64,000 bases of DNA from Streptomyces sulfonofaciens (GTDB lineage Bacteria > Actinomycetota > Actinomycetes > Streptomycetales > Streptomycetaceae): contig NZ_BNCD01000008.1 in the NCBI RefSeq assembly GCF_014656295.1, positions 124,001 through 188,000 of the forward strand. The letters are read 5' to 3'. Shown one piece after another: positions 9,358 through 18,940 of the stretch (positions within the stretch are counted from its first letter, which is position 1; each line of letters starts with the position of its first letter). Below the pieces are notes generated by a model. That model was not told the origin of the DNA and ran no database searches. It saw nothing but the letters and a program-made list of their open reading frames with translations. The translations under genes and the position numbers were made by a program.

Positions 9358-12300
9358 CTAGCTGCCGGAGTCGCGGAACGATGTACGGCAGAACCCACCG
9401 GACCCTGTTGCCAGGGTGGGGACCCGGTGCAGCACCCTCTCCATGTGTCCGGACCGGCGGGTGGCCTTTTCCATGTCGGCGAGCAGATGCAGATGCAGCA
9501 TCCGGATGAGTACGAACCCGGACCGGCGGGTGGTCACCAGGGCGGTGCGAGCAGCTTCGAACACCTGGTCGCCGTCGTCTCCGGTTCGCACTCGCGCCCA
9601 GGCGAGCAGTAGCGTCAGGTTCGCCTGCCAGATACGCGAACCCGTGTTCTCGGCGAGCCGGAGAGCCGGCTGAGCGGTGGCCAGGGCCTGGCGGGCCTTG
9701 CCGTCCAGCACCGCCAGCATGGCTGCCACGTACAGCGTCGCGAGCCGCTCCGCAGGCACAACGCTCTGGTCGGCGGTGATGATGTCCTGCAGTCTTCTCA
9801 CCAGTTGTCGGGCGGCGCCCCGCGCGCCGCAGTGCCACAGGCTGACGGCCTGCCAGCACCGGAGGGCAATGTGTACACGACAGCCGTGCAGCCGGGGCGT
9901 GCCGGGGACTCCGGCGGCCAGGGCACGGTTGAATTCGGCGAGAGCGTCGTGGAAATGGGCCCGGCTGTATAAGCGAACCCCGCGCACGTAGTGCAGGATC
10001 ACCGCGTCGGCCCCCTCGCCGGCCGACCACGAAGGACCCGGCCCACAGGTCAGCATCGCCTCCGCATGCGCGAACCGGCCCTGGCACAGCATCCCCAGGC
10101 ACCGCCCGACGCGACTGACCGGGCTCTGCGCACGGCGCAGCAGCCGGGTCAGACGGTCCATGCGGTCGTAGATCGCCATGGTGGCCCGTGCGCCCGTTCC
10201 GTGCACGAGAGTGGCGATGTCCGCCTGTCTGGCGAGCAGGTCGAGGTGGAAGCCGGCGCAGCCGGACTCGTCGTGGTCGGCGAGCAGTGAGGAGGCCAGT
10301 TCGAGACAGCGCAGGGCGGGCTCGTACGCGAAGCTGCGTGCCAGCCGGTCGGCCTCGGCGATCAGCGGCGCCAGCACGTCCTGGGGCGGGAGCCTGCGCA
10401 GGGCTGCCTGGGCGTGGGCGGTGACGGAGGCGGCGAACGAGTCGGGCTCGGGAGACATCCGGCGGACGAGTGATCGCACGGCACGCCGGTGGATCGCCAC
10501 GGCGGCCTCCTCGGACAGCTCCTGTCGGACCACGTCCCGGATCAGCGAGTGCTCGAAACGGATGCTTCCGCCCGCTGCGGTCTGCGGTCGCAGGAGGTCG
10601 CCGCGCTGGGCGAGGCGAATCGCCTCCACCATGATGCCGGCCTGGTCGATCATGTCCTCCAGGACGGCCCGGGGAGTGCCCTCTGCCAGGACAGACGCCA
10701 TGTCGAGCACGGCGCGTACGTCGTCCGGCAGGGAGCCGATGCGTTCGAGGATGATCTCGCGGACACTGTCCGGGATCATCAGGCGCACGTCATCCGGTGT
10801 CGTGCGGTCGGACAGGCCCCGTGCCAGCCCGAGGACGAAAGAGGGGTTGCCGTGGGTGCGCTCGTGAAGCGCCGCCACGATCTCGCCGTCTGGTTTCCCT
10901 GTGTGAGGCGACACCGTGGCGGCCAGGGTGGCCGTCTCCGGCCTGCTCAGTCCGCCGAGGCGGATCACTTCGACGCCGGGCTGTTGGAGGAGGGCCGCGA
11001 GTGTCTTGCGCAGGTTCGGGTCATGGGCGGGCAGGAACGTCCGTAACGACACCAGCAGGATCAGGTGCGAGCCTGCCATCTGCCCGGCCAGGAACCGCAG
11101 GACCGCCCAGGAGGAGGGGTCGGCCCAGTGGAAGTTCTCCAGCACCAGGACGAGCGGGCTTTGACCCAGGACGGCCAGTGCCCGGGTGATGGCATCGTGG
11201 AACTCGAAGGCCGAGGGCGTGGCGTTTGCGCGCCACTCGGGCACGTTCTCGGAGTCCGGGGCCAGTTCCGGGACCAGGTGGCCCAGCACCCGCCGTATCT
11301 CGTCGGACAGGGACTGCATGAAGCGGGGCCGCACTTCCAGGGCGCGCCGCAGGATCCGGGACCACGGCCAGAAGGCGGGCATGCCCTGCATGTCCGGGCA
11401 CTGGACGGTGATCGCGTCATTCGTCTTTGCCATTGCCGTGAACCGCTGAAGAAGACTCGTCTTACCGATACCCGCCTCTCCGAGTATGACTGCGGTGCGG
11501 CCGCTACGGGACCAGGTGACCGGTTGCGCGGCGACCAGCGCGCGCAGTTCGTCCTGCCTGCCGACGAACGTCCTCACGTCCGGGTTGCCCGTGGGCTCGG
11601 GAGCCTGGTTCGTGCCGGCGAGGAGCAGCGGCTTCGGCTCCGCGGCGGGTGGTTCTTGGGACGGGTGCAACGCCGGGTCATGCCGCAGGATGTCGGCGTG
11701 CATCCGCTGTAATGGAAGGCTGGGGTCGACGCCGAGTTCCTTTGCCAGCACACGGCGGGTGCGTTCGAAAGTACGCAGGGCGTCGGCTTGTCGGCCCATC
11801 CGGTACTGCGCCCGCATAAGCAGACGCACCAGCCCCTCTTCCAGCGGGTTGCGATTGACCTCGCTCTCGAGCTCGGGCAACGTCACCGAGTCGAGCCCCA
11901 GGACGAAGGCCATCTCGGCCCGCTGCTGGATGACGCTGAGGCGGACGTGCCCCAGACGGATCGATTCCTGGCTGGCGAACGCATATTCGGCGAGCTCTTC
12001 GAACGGAGGGGCGGTCCAGGTGCTCAGAGCGGCGCCGAACAGATGGAACGCGAGAGCGTGGTCCGCATCGCGTGCGGCCCGGTGTCCCTCGTCCGCAAGT
12101 CGTTCGAACCGGGCTGCGTCGATCTCCTCCGCCGGGGCGACGAGGACGTACCCGGGCGGTTGATAACGAATCTTCAGGCGGGAGCCGCTGGGAAGTGGCC
12201 AACTGGAAAGCAGCTTGCGCAGCCGCGACACATACGAGTGGAGGGACGCCAGCGCCTGCTGAGGCGGTTCGCTGCCCCACAGACGATCCACCATGGCCGG

Positions 12301-12507
12301 CACGGGCACCACACGGCCTACTTCGATCAGCAGCACGGCCAGCACGGCCCGTTGCCGAGGAGGGCCGAGCTGGACGGTGTGACCGTCGAGTACGACTGAC
12401 AGCGGTCCGAACACCGAAATCGCGGGAGTCTGCAGCCTGGTCGGGGCCGTCGAGCTCGGCCACCGGTCGCCTGGAACGTTCCCGATGCTGGTCTGCTGGT
12501 TGTGCAC
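9358..12507 (-). CDS. AfsR/SARP-family large regulator (SARP-LAL type)
   Basis: The 1049-residue protein has three recognisable parts. Residues ~30-110 form an OmpR-like winged helix (ISVFGPLSVVLDG...SYVSRLRKLL). Residues ~130-275 form the bacterial transcriptional activation domain (BTAD). From ~310 comes a STAND/AAA ATPase with Walker A GEAGIGKT (343-350) and a Walker-B-like LVLVLENFHWAD, followed by a long helical TPR-like region. SARPs activate secondary-metabolite clusters, but no biosynthetic cluster lies in this window, so the target is unknown. GTG at 12507 has AAGAAGGGG upstream. Transcription runs toward the EamA transporter; the alpha/beta hydrolase lies just upstream on the same strand. 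Confidence 0.9.
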   Translation of the reverse strand: MHNQQTSIGNVPGDRWPSSTAPTRLQTPAISVFGPLSVVLDGHTVQLGPPRQRAVLAVLLIEVGRVVPVPAMVDRLWGSEPPQQALASLHSYVSRLRKLLSSWPLPSGSRLKIRYQPPGYVLVAPAEEIDAARFERLADEGHRAARDADHALAFHLFGAALSTWTAPPFEELAEYAFASQESIRLGHVRLSVIQQRAEMAFVLGLDSVTLPELESEVNRNPLEEGLVRLLMRAQYRMGRQADALRTFERTRRVLAKELGVDPSLPLQRMHADILRHDPALHPSQEPPAAEPKPLLLAGTNQAPEPTGNPDVRTFVGRQDELRALVAAQPVTWSRSGRTAVILGEAGIGKTSLLQRFTAMAKTNDAITVQCPDMQGMPAFWPWSRILRRALEVRPRFMQSLSDEIRRVLGHLVPELAPDSENVPEWRANATPSAFEFHDAITRALAVLGQSPLVLVLENFHWADPSSWAVLRFLAGQMAGSHLILLVSLRTFLPAHDPNLRKTLAALLQQPGVEVIRLGGLSRPETATLAATVSPHTGKPDGEIVAALHERTHGNPSFVLGLARGLSDRTTPDDVRLMIPDSVREIILERIGSLPDDVRAVLDMASVLAEGTPRAVLEDMIDQAGIMVEAIRLAQRGDLLRPQTAAGGSIRFEHSLIRDVVRQELSEEAAVAIHRRAVRSLVRRMSPEPDSFAASVTAHAQAALRRLPPQDVLAPLIAEADRLARSFAYEPALRCLELASSLLADHDESGCAGFHLDLLARQADIATLVHGTGARATMAIYDRMDRLTRLLRRAQSPVSRVGRCLGMLCQGRFAHAEAMLTCGPGPSWSAGEGADAVILHYVRGVRLYSRAHFHDALAEFNRALAAGVPGTPRLHGCRVHIALRCWQAVSLWHCGARGAARQLVRRLQDIITADQSVVPAERLATLYVAAMLAVLDGKARQALATAQPALRLAENTGSRIWQANLTLLLAWARVRTGDDGDQVFEAARTALVTTRRSGFVLIRMLHLHLLADMEKATRRSGHMERVLHRVPTLATGSGGFCRTSFRDSGS

Positions 12508-12597
12508 GGCAGCCCCTTCTTGACGTCATGCGGACGGTCCTGCTCGATGCCCAGGCAACACCAGGGCCCTGAGCAGGAAAGATGGAGACGCTCCTAC

Positions 12598-12630
12598 CGC
12601 CCGGCGGGGTGTGGCGCTACCCGCCGGGCG
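12598..12630 (-). terminator. Hairpin terminator after the alpha/beta hydrolase
   Basis: CGCCCGGCGGG(G)T pairs with ACCCGCCGGGCG across an 8-nt loop, starting 10 nt past the hydrolase stop codon. It separates that gene from the SARP gene on the same strand. Confidence 0.65.
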
Positions 12631-12639
12631 AGGGGTGGT

Positions 12640-13482
12640 TCAGTCGCGGAGGAAGTCGAGCGTCTGCTGGACGAACAGGCTGTGATGCTGGAAGATCGCG
12701 CCGTGCCCGGCGTCGGGGTAGATGCTGAGCTGGGCGCCGGGGATCTGCTGCGCCAGGGCGAAGGAGTTGATCGTCGGCAGCATGGTGTCCTCATCACCGT
12801 TGACGACCAGGGTGGGCTTGGCGGGGGATTCCAAGGGGAGTGCGGGGGCGCTCTGCTCCCACTTGGCAAGCGCGGTGAGCTGAGCGCCGATCGTCTCATT
12901 CGAGGCGGGGACGTCGCGGTCGTCGGTGCGCTGGTCAAGTCGGGCGAGGAAGGCGTCCGCGGCCGCCTGGCTGGTGGGCGTGGGCGAGAAGAACAGGAAG
13001 TGCTTCGGGTGCTTGCCCTGTGCGGATGCCTGCTGCACCGCGTCCTGTAGTACGGCTCCGGTCCTTCCGCCTCCCGGGCCCCCTGCGGGAGTCGTGCCGG
13101 CCAGGACGAGGCGCCGAACGAGATCGGGCCGCTGCTGGGCCACGACCTGGGCGACCATGCCCCCCAGCGAGAAACCCAGCAGGTCGACGGCTCCCAGTCC
13201 GCTCGCCTCCACGAAATCCACGGCGTCCTCGGCCATGGCCTCGACGCTGTCGGGCGTCACACCCTCGGAACGGCCGACACCCCGGCCGTCGAAGGCGATG
13301 ACGCGCCGCTCGGCGGCGAGGCCGTCGATGACCGCCGGGTCCCAGTCGTCCAGGACGCCGGTGAAGTGATGGAGGAGGACGACGGGGACGCCGCCGCCGT
13401 CGGCGCCTACCTCCCGGTATGCGAAAGAGGTGCCGGCAACGCTCACCGTCTCGGTCGGGGCGTGCGTGTAACTCGTTGTCAT
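12640..13482 (-). CDS. Alpha/beta-fold hydrolase
   Basis: The 280-residue cytosolic hydrolase has a complete Ser-Asp-His set: nucleophile elbow GFSLGG (Ser105), acid in NGDEDT (Asp230/232) and His260 in DAGHGA. The oxyanion-loop region LLHHFTGVLDDWD and the FDGRGVGRS strand are typical of the epoxide hydrolase/chloroperoxidase-like subgroup. The reading frame is open upstream to 13881, but the ATG at 13482 is preceded by GGAAG and begins the conserved domain, so the long upstream extension is rejected. No partner gene is adjacent. The substrate is unknown. Confidence 0.88.
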   Translation of the reverse strand: MTTSYTHAPTETVSVAGTSFAYREVGADGGGVPVVLLHHFTGVLDDWDPAVIDGLAAERRVIAFDGRGVGRSEGVTPDSVEAMAEDAVDFVEASGLGAVDLLGFSLGGMVAQVVAQQRPDLVRRLVLAGTTPAGGPGGGRTGAVLQDAVQQASAQGKHPKHFLFFSPTPTSQAAADAFLARLDQRTDDRDVPASNETIGAQLTALAKWEQSAPALPLESPAKPTLVVNGDEDTMLPTINSFALAQQIPGAQLSIYPDAGHGAIFQHHSLFVQQTLDFLRD

Positions 13483-13940
13483 GATCTCTACTTCCCATCG
13501 ACATTGCCGCACAGCGGACAGCGCGACCCACCGCCATAGAATAGCGATCGATACATAACGAACGTTGTCCCATGCGGCCTGGCAGACGGCAATGGCGTGA
13601 AGGGCGTCAGGCTGCCGGCCCCCGATGTCCCGCTTCCGGATGTCCCGCTCCCGGCCAAAGAGCCGGAACGGGAGTGTGTCGGCGCCCGGTTCGCAGTACA
13701 CGGCAAGAAGGTCGGCCCCCGGCCTCCTGTAGGCAAGCGCCCCTGCGGGTCCTTGGTGCAGCCGCGCACCGTCGCGCGGCGGGCACCGTCGCGCGGCACC
13801 GGCGCAGATGCGAGCGCCTGCGAGTGCCGCGCCGCCCTGGAAGGTCCTGGCGGTCCTGGGGCCGACGGGAGCGGTCACCACAGCACCGTGAGCTCACAGT
13901 CGCTGCGTCAACTCGTGGGCTGTCGAAACAACGGTCGACA
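13483..13940. other. Gene-poor interval upstream of the alpha/beta hydrolase
   Basis: No convincing gene is present. The first ~90 nt contain AT-richer sequence (ATAGCGATCGATACATAACGAACG region) that probably holds the hydrolase promoter. A short near-duplicate of GGATGTCCCGCTtCCG occurs around 13625-13655. Confidence 0.4.
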
Positions 13941-14101
13941 TCATGAGCGGGGCTGTCGCTGGGTGATCAGGCAGCAGGCGAGTTTCAGGAACGCTTCGCG
14001 GATGTCGGCTCGTCGCTGCCACCGGATGCGCAAGCGCCGGAAGCCGTGCGGTCAGGCGAAGGAGCGCTCGGTCACCCAGCGGTAGGTGCCCACTCCGGCG
14101 C
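13941..14101 (-). pseudogene. IS5-family transposase C-terminal remnant
   Basis: Reading leftward, the frame gives RWVTERSFA, a stop, then PHGFRRLRIRWQRR...LKLACCLIT, the hallmark C-terminal block of IS5-family transposases (the conserved RWVxERtFaWLhgfRRL motif with the catalytic Glu). The Trp codon TGG has become TGA, and the N-terminal two-thirds are missing. It is a dead fragment. Confidence 0.8.
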
Positions 14102-14167
14102 CGCGGAGTTGCCGCCGGGTTCGGGATCAGCGAGTCCCCCGCCCTTGCCCGCACCAGCGCCGGTCGT

Positions 14168-14510
14168 CGACCTGCTCGCCGGGACGTGCACCGGGTCTGC
14201 TGAGTACGCTGCGCGGGCACGAACCCGACGTCGTCCTGCTCGACGGCACCCTCGCCGAGTGTGACCGGGTCGGCGACGGCCTGGCCGGCCACTCCCGCAG
14301 ACCCTGGTCGACCACTCCCGCAGACACCGACGCCACGGCGTGAACGTGCAGGTCGTCACCGACCCCGGCGGCCGGCTGCTATGGCTCTCGCCCGCCCTGC
14401 CGGGCCGCACCCACGGCCTGACCGCCGCCCGTACCCACCGGAACATCCGGATCCTTTCCGCATACTGGCCACGGCCCGACTCGCCCAGCCCCAGCCGGAT
14501 CCTTCGCGAC
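14168..14510 (+). pseudogene. IS5/DDE_Tnp_4-type transposase remnant (rightward)
   Basis: Two rightward frames carry consecutive transposase pieces: VVLLDGTLAECDRV (to ~14340), then HGVNVQVVTDPGGRLLWLSPALPGRTHGLTAARTHR (from ~14340). They are joined by a frameshift with a short duplication of the CACTCCCGCAGAC segment. The segments match the decayed element at 26.8-27.4 kb, so the two are copies of related insertion sequences. Both ends are missing. Confidence 0.75.
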
Positions 14511-14536
14511 GTCGGGATCGGGGTTACCGAGGTCCG

Positions 14537-14890
14537 TCACGACGCGTAGAACCCACTCACGACGCACAATTGTGCGCGCGCGCCGCTTCTCCGGCTGGAC
14601 AACCAGCGTTCCCATACGGACGACGGCCCACCACTGTCCGTGTGACCATGAGCCGCACCGGGGGCCAGGGCCGCTCGGTCGAAAGTGCTCCGCAGGGCCA
14701 TGCGGTAGAGCTCGGCCATTGCTTGATCCGACAGCAGGCCAACCAGCTTGTTCGGGGGAAGTCCTCTGCGTTCCGCAACCGCGATGAGCAACTTGGCCAC
14801 GATGTCGATCACCGTGTCCCCGTCGAAGGGCGCAGAAGGGGCAAGGACTTGGTGATGCATATCGCGGTCTCTTCCTGTGATCGATGTCAT
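14537..14890 (-). CDS. Small hypothetical protein
   Basis: A 117-codon frame, with an internal ATG at 14860, encodes a mostly helical segment (DTVIDIVAKLLIAVAERRGLPPNKLVGLLSDQAMAELYRMAL) followed by a charged, less structured tail. I recognise no family. It lies between IS debris and the dehydrogenase gene, on the same strand as the latter. The 3' part may be disrupted. It could be a genuine orphan or a fragment. Confidence 0.3.
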   Translation of the reverse strand: MTSITGRDRDMHHQVLAPSAPFDGDTVIDIVAKLLIAVAERRGLPPNKLVGLLSDQAMAELYRMALRSTFDRAALAPGAAHGHTDSGGPSSVWERWLSSRRSGARAQLCVVSGFYAS

Positions 14891-14978
14891 AAGCGCCGCT
14901 GGAGCGGCAGCACGCCAGGGCGACGTGCGAAAGGACGACGCACAAGCGGTTTACGGTCGGCCCCGCCGGATGCATCCG

Positions 14979-15824
14979 TTACCTCGCGTCGCCAGCCGCA
15001 ATGACGGAGAAGTCGTCGTCCCCACGGCCTGCGCGTACAGCGGTCTGCAAGGATTCGAAGGTCGCGGCGACGGCGGGCAGTGCGTACTGGCTGCTGTGCA
15101 GCATCAGGCGGATGTCCTTGGCCAGCAGATCTGCGGAGAACTGCGTGTCGTCAAAGGTGCCCGCGCTGATCACGTCGCCCTTGAGCGCCCTCATTCCGGC
15201 CAGCATGGTCAGGTCCAGGGTCGACAGGATCTCGTCGGTGTCAAGGTCGTTGGAATGCCCAAGGCGCAACGCTTCAACCACCCCCTGTATGCCCAGGGCC
15301 ACCGTCATGTTCGCGATGAGCTTGGCTGCCGCGGCCTTTCCGGCGGTCTCGTAGGTCTTGACCTTGGCGCCATCGGCCCATACGACGATCTCTTGCGCCC
15401 GGGCCACCGCTCCGGGAGTGCCACCGAAAAGCACACCCAGCTTCCGGGCGCGGGCGGGCGCAAGCGAACCGATGACGGGTGCGTGTACGTAATCGACCCC
15501 CTGTTCCGTCGCCCAAGTGTGGAACGATGTCGCGTCGGCGGGTGAGATGGTCGTGACATCGATCCACAGGGCGCCGGGAGCGAGGGGGAGTTCCCCTTCC
15601 ACCACGACCTGGCGGACCGCGTCAGGGCCGAACAGGGCGGTGACGACGGCGTCCGCACCGTCCACCGCGTCGTACGCCGTCACCGCCGCATGGGCACCCT
15701 GATCGATCAGGGGAACGGTCGCACTGCTGGTCCGGTTCCACACTGTGACGTCATGGCCGTCGGCAACAAGATGGGCGGCCAGTTCGCGGCCCATACGGCC
15801 AAGGCCGAGGAAAGCGATCTTCAT
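14979..15824 (-). CDS. NAD(P)-dependent 6PGDH/HIBADH-family oxidoreductase
   Basis: The 281-residue protein has an N-terminal Rossmann fold (FLGLGRMG, residues 5-12), substrate-binding DVTTISPAD, and the conserved catalytic lysine region AAAKLIANM (Lys168) before the helical NAD-binding C-terminal domain. This fits beta-hydroxyacid dehydrogenases, imine reductases and related enzymes. The C-terminal DDDFSVIAAG is family-typical. The substrate cannot be assigned. The LysR gene lies upstream on the same strand 338 nt away and is a plausible but unproven regulator. Confidence 0.88.
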   Translation of the reverse strand: MKIAFLGLGRMGRELAAHLVADGHDVTVWNRTSSATVPLIDQGAHAAVTAYDAVDGADAVVTALFGPDAVRQVVVEGELPLAPGALWIDVTTISPADATSFHTWATEQGVDYVHAPVIGSLAPARARKLGVLFGGTPGAVARAQEIVVWADGAKVKTYETAGKAAAAKLIANMTVALGIQGVVEALRLGHSNDLDTDEILSTLDLTMLAGMRALKGDVISAGTFDDTQFSADLLAKDIRLMLHSSQYALPAVAATFESLQTAVRAGRGDDDFSVIAAGDAR

Positions 15825-16053
15825 GAGTCATGTCCTTCAGTGAATGGGAGGTGCCTCGGGGAAGAGAGGGGAAGAGAAGCGATCAGCCGGCAGGACCGGC
15901 GCCGGCCCACTCCGTGCGGAGGTCGACCGGCTGAATGGACCGCGGAGGCGTGCGGGCGATTCTGATACTCACTCTGGCGCCGACCCGCTCGCGGTGTCCA
16001 AGACCTCATCCGCCTTCTGTGGTGCCGTGAAGGTACTGATGGGGTGGGGAAGA

Positions 16054-16119
16054 AGAGGGGTCGTACCGACCGGCTCGGAGAGAAGTGTCGATTCGCCACC
16101 AGCTTCACCCGACCCCTCT
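16054..16119. repeat. Inverted repeat between LysR and dehydrogenase genes
   Basis: AGAGGGGTCG (16054-16063) and CGACCCCTCT (16110-16119) are perfect 10-bp arms about 46 nt apart, downstream of the LysR stop codon. It may be a weak terminator for lysR or a regulatory site for the dehydrogenase. The rest of 15825-16162 shows no gene. Confidence 0.35.
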
Positions 16120-16162
16120 GATGCGCGATCGCCGGCCCCGAACTTTGACTACAACCGCCGCC

Positions 16163-17086
16163 TCATCGCCGCGACACTCCGTCTGATCCATCCTCCCCCG
16201 GGGCGGACGCATCGCCTGGGAAAGGGGGGTACTTCGCGGCGATGTCCGCGAACTCGCTGATGAGGGGGCTCCGGCGGCTTGCATCCCATGCGAGGCCGAC
16301 GTGGTTCGGCCCGATGTCGTGAATGTGGAGATACGCGAGGTCCGGCCTGCGGTAAAACAGCGCCGCCGATTCCGGCAGGATGGCGATGCCGCGGTTGCAG
16401 GCCACGTGCTCAAGTTTCTCCTCGACGGTGTAGGCATTGTCCCGTTTTTTTCGAGGATGGTTCTCTTGCATTTCCGCCGCGATGTCACGCCATTCCGGGA
16501 CCGCATCGGGGTGCTGGAGCAGATGTTCCGCCGCCAGGTCCTTGATGCTCACCGGTCCCTTTCCGGCGAGCCTGTGGTCGCCGGGCAGGACGGCGACTCG
16601 CGCCTCGGCGAACAAGTCCAGGACGCGCAGCCCACGCGAGTTGACGGGCTGTCGTACATAGCTCACGTCGACACGGCCGTTACGCACTATCTCAGTCTGG
16701 TCCTCCCAGCCGCTGCGGACCACGTCGACAGACAGAGCGGGATGTTCGGATGCCAGTGCACGCACAGCCGATGTCACGATCAGCCCGGGCATGAACCCCA
16801 CCGTGAAGATTTCCTCCCCCCTGGCCGCTATGTTCGCCCGCCGCTGCAAAGCCTTTGCACCGGTGAGCAGAGGCGGGGCGTCGCATAGGAGTTGCCGACC
16901 GGCTGGGGTCAGTTCGACTCTCCGTTTGTCTCGGACGAAAAGCTGAACATGCAGTTCACTTTCGAGCGCCCTGATCTGTCGCGAGAGCACGGGCTGGGCG
17001 ATGTGCAGGGCTTCGGCGGCCCGCCCATAGTTGAGATACTCGGCCAGCGCCATGAAGTAGCGCAGCTTTCGCAGGTCAAGGTCCAT
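16163..17086 (-). CDS. LysR-family transcriptional regulator
   Basis: The 307-residue protein starts with the canonical LysR winged helix (RKLRYFMALAEYLNYGRAAEALHIAQPVLSRQIRALE) and continues with a type-2 periplasmic-binding effector domain. The ATG at 17086 has AAAGGG 6 nt upstream; upstream in-frame codons are not domain-like. It is flanked by the dehydrogenase (same strand, downstream) and a divergent SDR gene about 680 nt away, either of which could be its target. Confidence 0.92.
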   Translation of the reverse strand: MDLDLRKLRYFMALAEYLNYGRAAEALHIAQPVLSRQIRALESELHVQLFVRDKRRVELTPAGRQLLCDAPPLLTGAKALQRRANIAARGEEIFTVGFMPGLIVTSAVRALASEHPALSVDVVRSGWEDQTEIVRNGRVDVSYVRQPVNSRGLRVLDLFAEARVAVLPGDHRLAGKGPVSIKDLAAEHLLQHPDAVPEWRDIAAEMQENHPRKKRDNAYTVEEKLEHVACNRGIAILPESAALFYRRPDLAYLHIHDIGPNHVGLAWDASRRSPLISEFADIAAKYPPFPGDASAPGEDGSDGVSRR

Positions 17087-17765
17087 CCATCGCCCTTTCT
17101 CAGACCTCAGCAGTACCTGGGTTACCCAGCACCAGCTCCTTGCGTGCACAGTCACGGACGGTGTCCATGTGCAAGGCATCGCGCCTAGGCCCTAGGCCCT
17201 AGGTCTGCGGCCTCACCGCGCGGCACCGCCGGACCGTACGGACCTTCGACTGCGGGCGGAGAACCGCCGTGCGCGGGGGTGGGCTCAACGGTGGCTTCCG
17301 CGATCGGAAGGTGTCCAATACCCATCTGCGTGCGAGTGATAGCCGCAGGGCATTACAGCTCGTGAGGGTGCTGCCGAGACGAACTGGGTGGCATCCGGCG
17401 CACGACGACCGCCGCTGATCGCCCGGTCCGCCCGCAGGGTATGGGTGCACGTCATGCCGCCCGGTCGTCGGCGGCGACGGCCCAGGAGCCCTGACTCGCT
17501 CGCCCCGGGCAACGGACCGAGCAGTCAAGTCGCACAGTGTCGTTAGGCGAAGCAGCCGGGACAGTACGACTCCCGCCGAGCCAGGAGGGCGCGCATCTCC
17601 TTGCCGGCGCGGGTGGTGCCCTCCGGCGTGATATCCGCAAGGTATGACTTCGGACCTAATAGGTCTTGGACGCGAAGACGAGAATTCCTCGACTATGGAG
17701 GGGTAAAGAGGGCGGCCCGAAATCGGGCCTGTTGACACCACGATCGTTTGGAAGGCTTGGTCACC
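17087..17765. other. Intergenic region with CCTAGGC tandem repeat and SDR control sites
   Basis: No convincing gene. At 17184-17203 CCTAGGC is repeated three times in tandem about 100 nt upstream of lysR. GACCTAATAGGTC (17653-17665) is a perfect short inverted repeat, and TTGACA (17732-17737) is a possible -35 for the SDR gene, without a clear -10. A leftward frame at 17199-17741 is considered spurious. Confidence 0.4.
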
Positions 17766-18485
17766 ATGGATCTCACCGGGCAGCGCGTCGTTCTACTGGG
17801 CGGCACCTCGGGCATCGGGCTGGCAACGGCTCTGGCTGCGAGTGCTGAGGGCGCACAGGTCGTCGTCGCCTCGAGCCGACAGGCAAGCGTCGACAAGGCC
17901 CTGACGGCGTTGCCGAGCGGTGCCGAAGGATACGCGGTGAACCTCGCCGACGCAGACGAGACGGCGACCTTCCTCGCGGGCCTTGGAGAATTTGACCACC
18001 TGGTTTACACCGCTGGCGAACCACTTACCCTAATGCCGCTCGACACGCTCGATATGGAGCAGGCGCGGTCTTTCTTCACCCTGCGCTTCTTCAGCGCCCT
18101 GAACGCGGCACGCGCCGCCGCCGCACATCTGCGGCCGGGCGGTTCGATCACGCTGACGACCGGCACGGCCAAAGACCGACCCGGCCCGGGGTGGGCGGTC
18201 GCGGCCAGCATCTGCGGTGCGGTGGAGGCCCTCACCAGGGCGCTCGCGGTGGAACTGGCTCCGCTCAGGGTCAATGCAGTCTCTCCTGGCGTGGTTCGCA
18301 GCCCTCTCTGGTCGGGCCTGAGCGAAACCGATCGCGAGGCAATGTTCGAAAGCATCGGAACTTCCTTGCCCGTCGGACGCGTAGGCGAAGTCGAGGACGT
18401 CGCGCAGGCGTACCTGTACCTCCTCGGCCAGTCCTACACGACCGGCACCGTACTGACGATCGATGGCGGCACGATTCTCGTCTGA
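17766..18485 (+). CDS. Atypical short-chain dehydrogenase/reductase lacking canonical Tyr/Lys
   Basis: The 239-residue protein has the SDR nucleotide-binding motif GGTSGIG (residues ~11-17), the NAG-like motif VYTAGEP, and the C-terminal TGTVLTIDGG. In the position of the catalytic YxxxK the sequence reads WAVAASICGAVEALTRA, so both Tyr and Lys are absent although the surrounding helix is conserved. This resembles SDR subgroups noted for lacking active-site residues (e.g. Lin1944-like). The ATG at 17766 has GGAAGG upstream. It may bind cofactor without classical SDR catalysis, or use other residues. Confidence 0.85.
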   Translation: MDLTGQRVVLLGGTSGIGLATALAASAEGAQVVVASSRQASVDKALTALPSGAEGYAVNLADADETATFLAGLGEFDHLVYTAGEPLTLMPLDTLDMEQARSFFTLRFFSALNAARAAAAHLRPGGSITLTTGTAKDRPGPGWAVAASICGAVEALTRALAVELAPLRVNAVSPGVVRSPLWSGLSETDREAMFESIGTSLPVGRVGEVEDVAQAYLYLLGQSYTTGTVLTIDGGTILV

Positions 18486-18696
18486 TCTGAAGCGTGTTAC
18501 AGAAGGCTGGGGTCAGGGAGACACTCCTGTGTGCGGTGGGTTATTGGGGGTGATCCACTGTGGGTGGACACGTCCACGGGGCTGCGGATCAAGGGGGCCT
18601 CCAGGGGCTCTTAGGGGTGATTTTGCACCCTCCTTCCATCTTGAACACTCGCATCAGCATCATCGTTCTCCCTAAGGGATATGACGCAGACCGCCG

Positions 18697-18840
18697 GTGA
18701 CTCTCCGAGGAAGCTTCGACGGCTGTGCGGGTTGCGGGGTCGGCTGGACAGGCTTCCGGCGGATGCGTGTTGTGCGGACGCGAGCGGAAACCCCGTCGGT
18801 CACCTCCTTCTACCTCATGGAAGAGGGCGAGGCTGCGGTC
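18697..18840 (+). pseudogene. Possible ferredoxin-reductase-type N-terminal fragment
   Basis: A short rightward frame contains GFRRMRVVRTRAETPSVTSFYL, reminiscent of the start of FAD/NAD-binding reductase domains in flavohaemoprotein-like or MOSC-fused reductases. No downstream FAD or NAD motif follows. Similarity is from pattern memory only. Confidence 0.3.
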
Positions 18841-18940
18841 CACTCGGTGGGCCAGAAGCTGCCGAAGGGGTGCACCTCTCGGCAACCAGCGTCGCGCAAG
18901 CCCAGCGGACGGGACGTGCGCACGGCATCCGGGCCCTGGG

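Noticed and set aside
17199..17741. 180-codon leftward frame between LysR and SDR genes
   Set aside because: There is no RBS, no family resemblance, and its composition is that of non-coding high-GC DNA.
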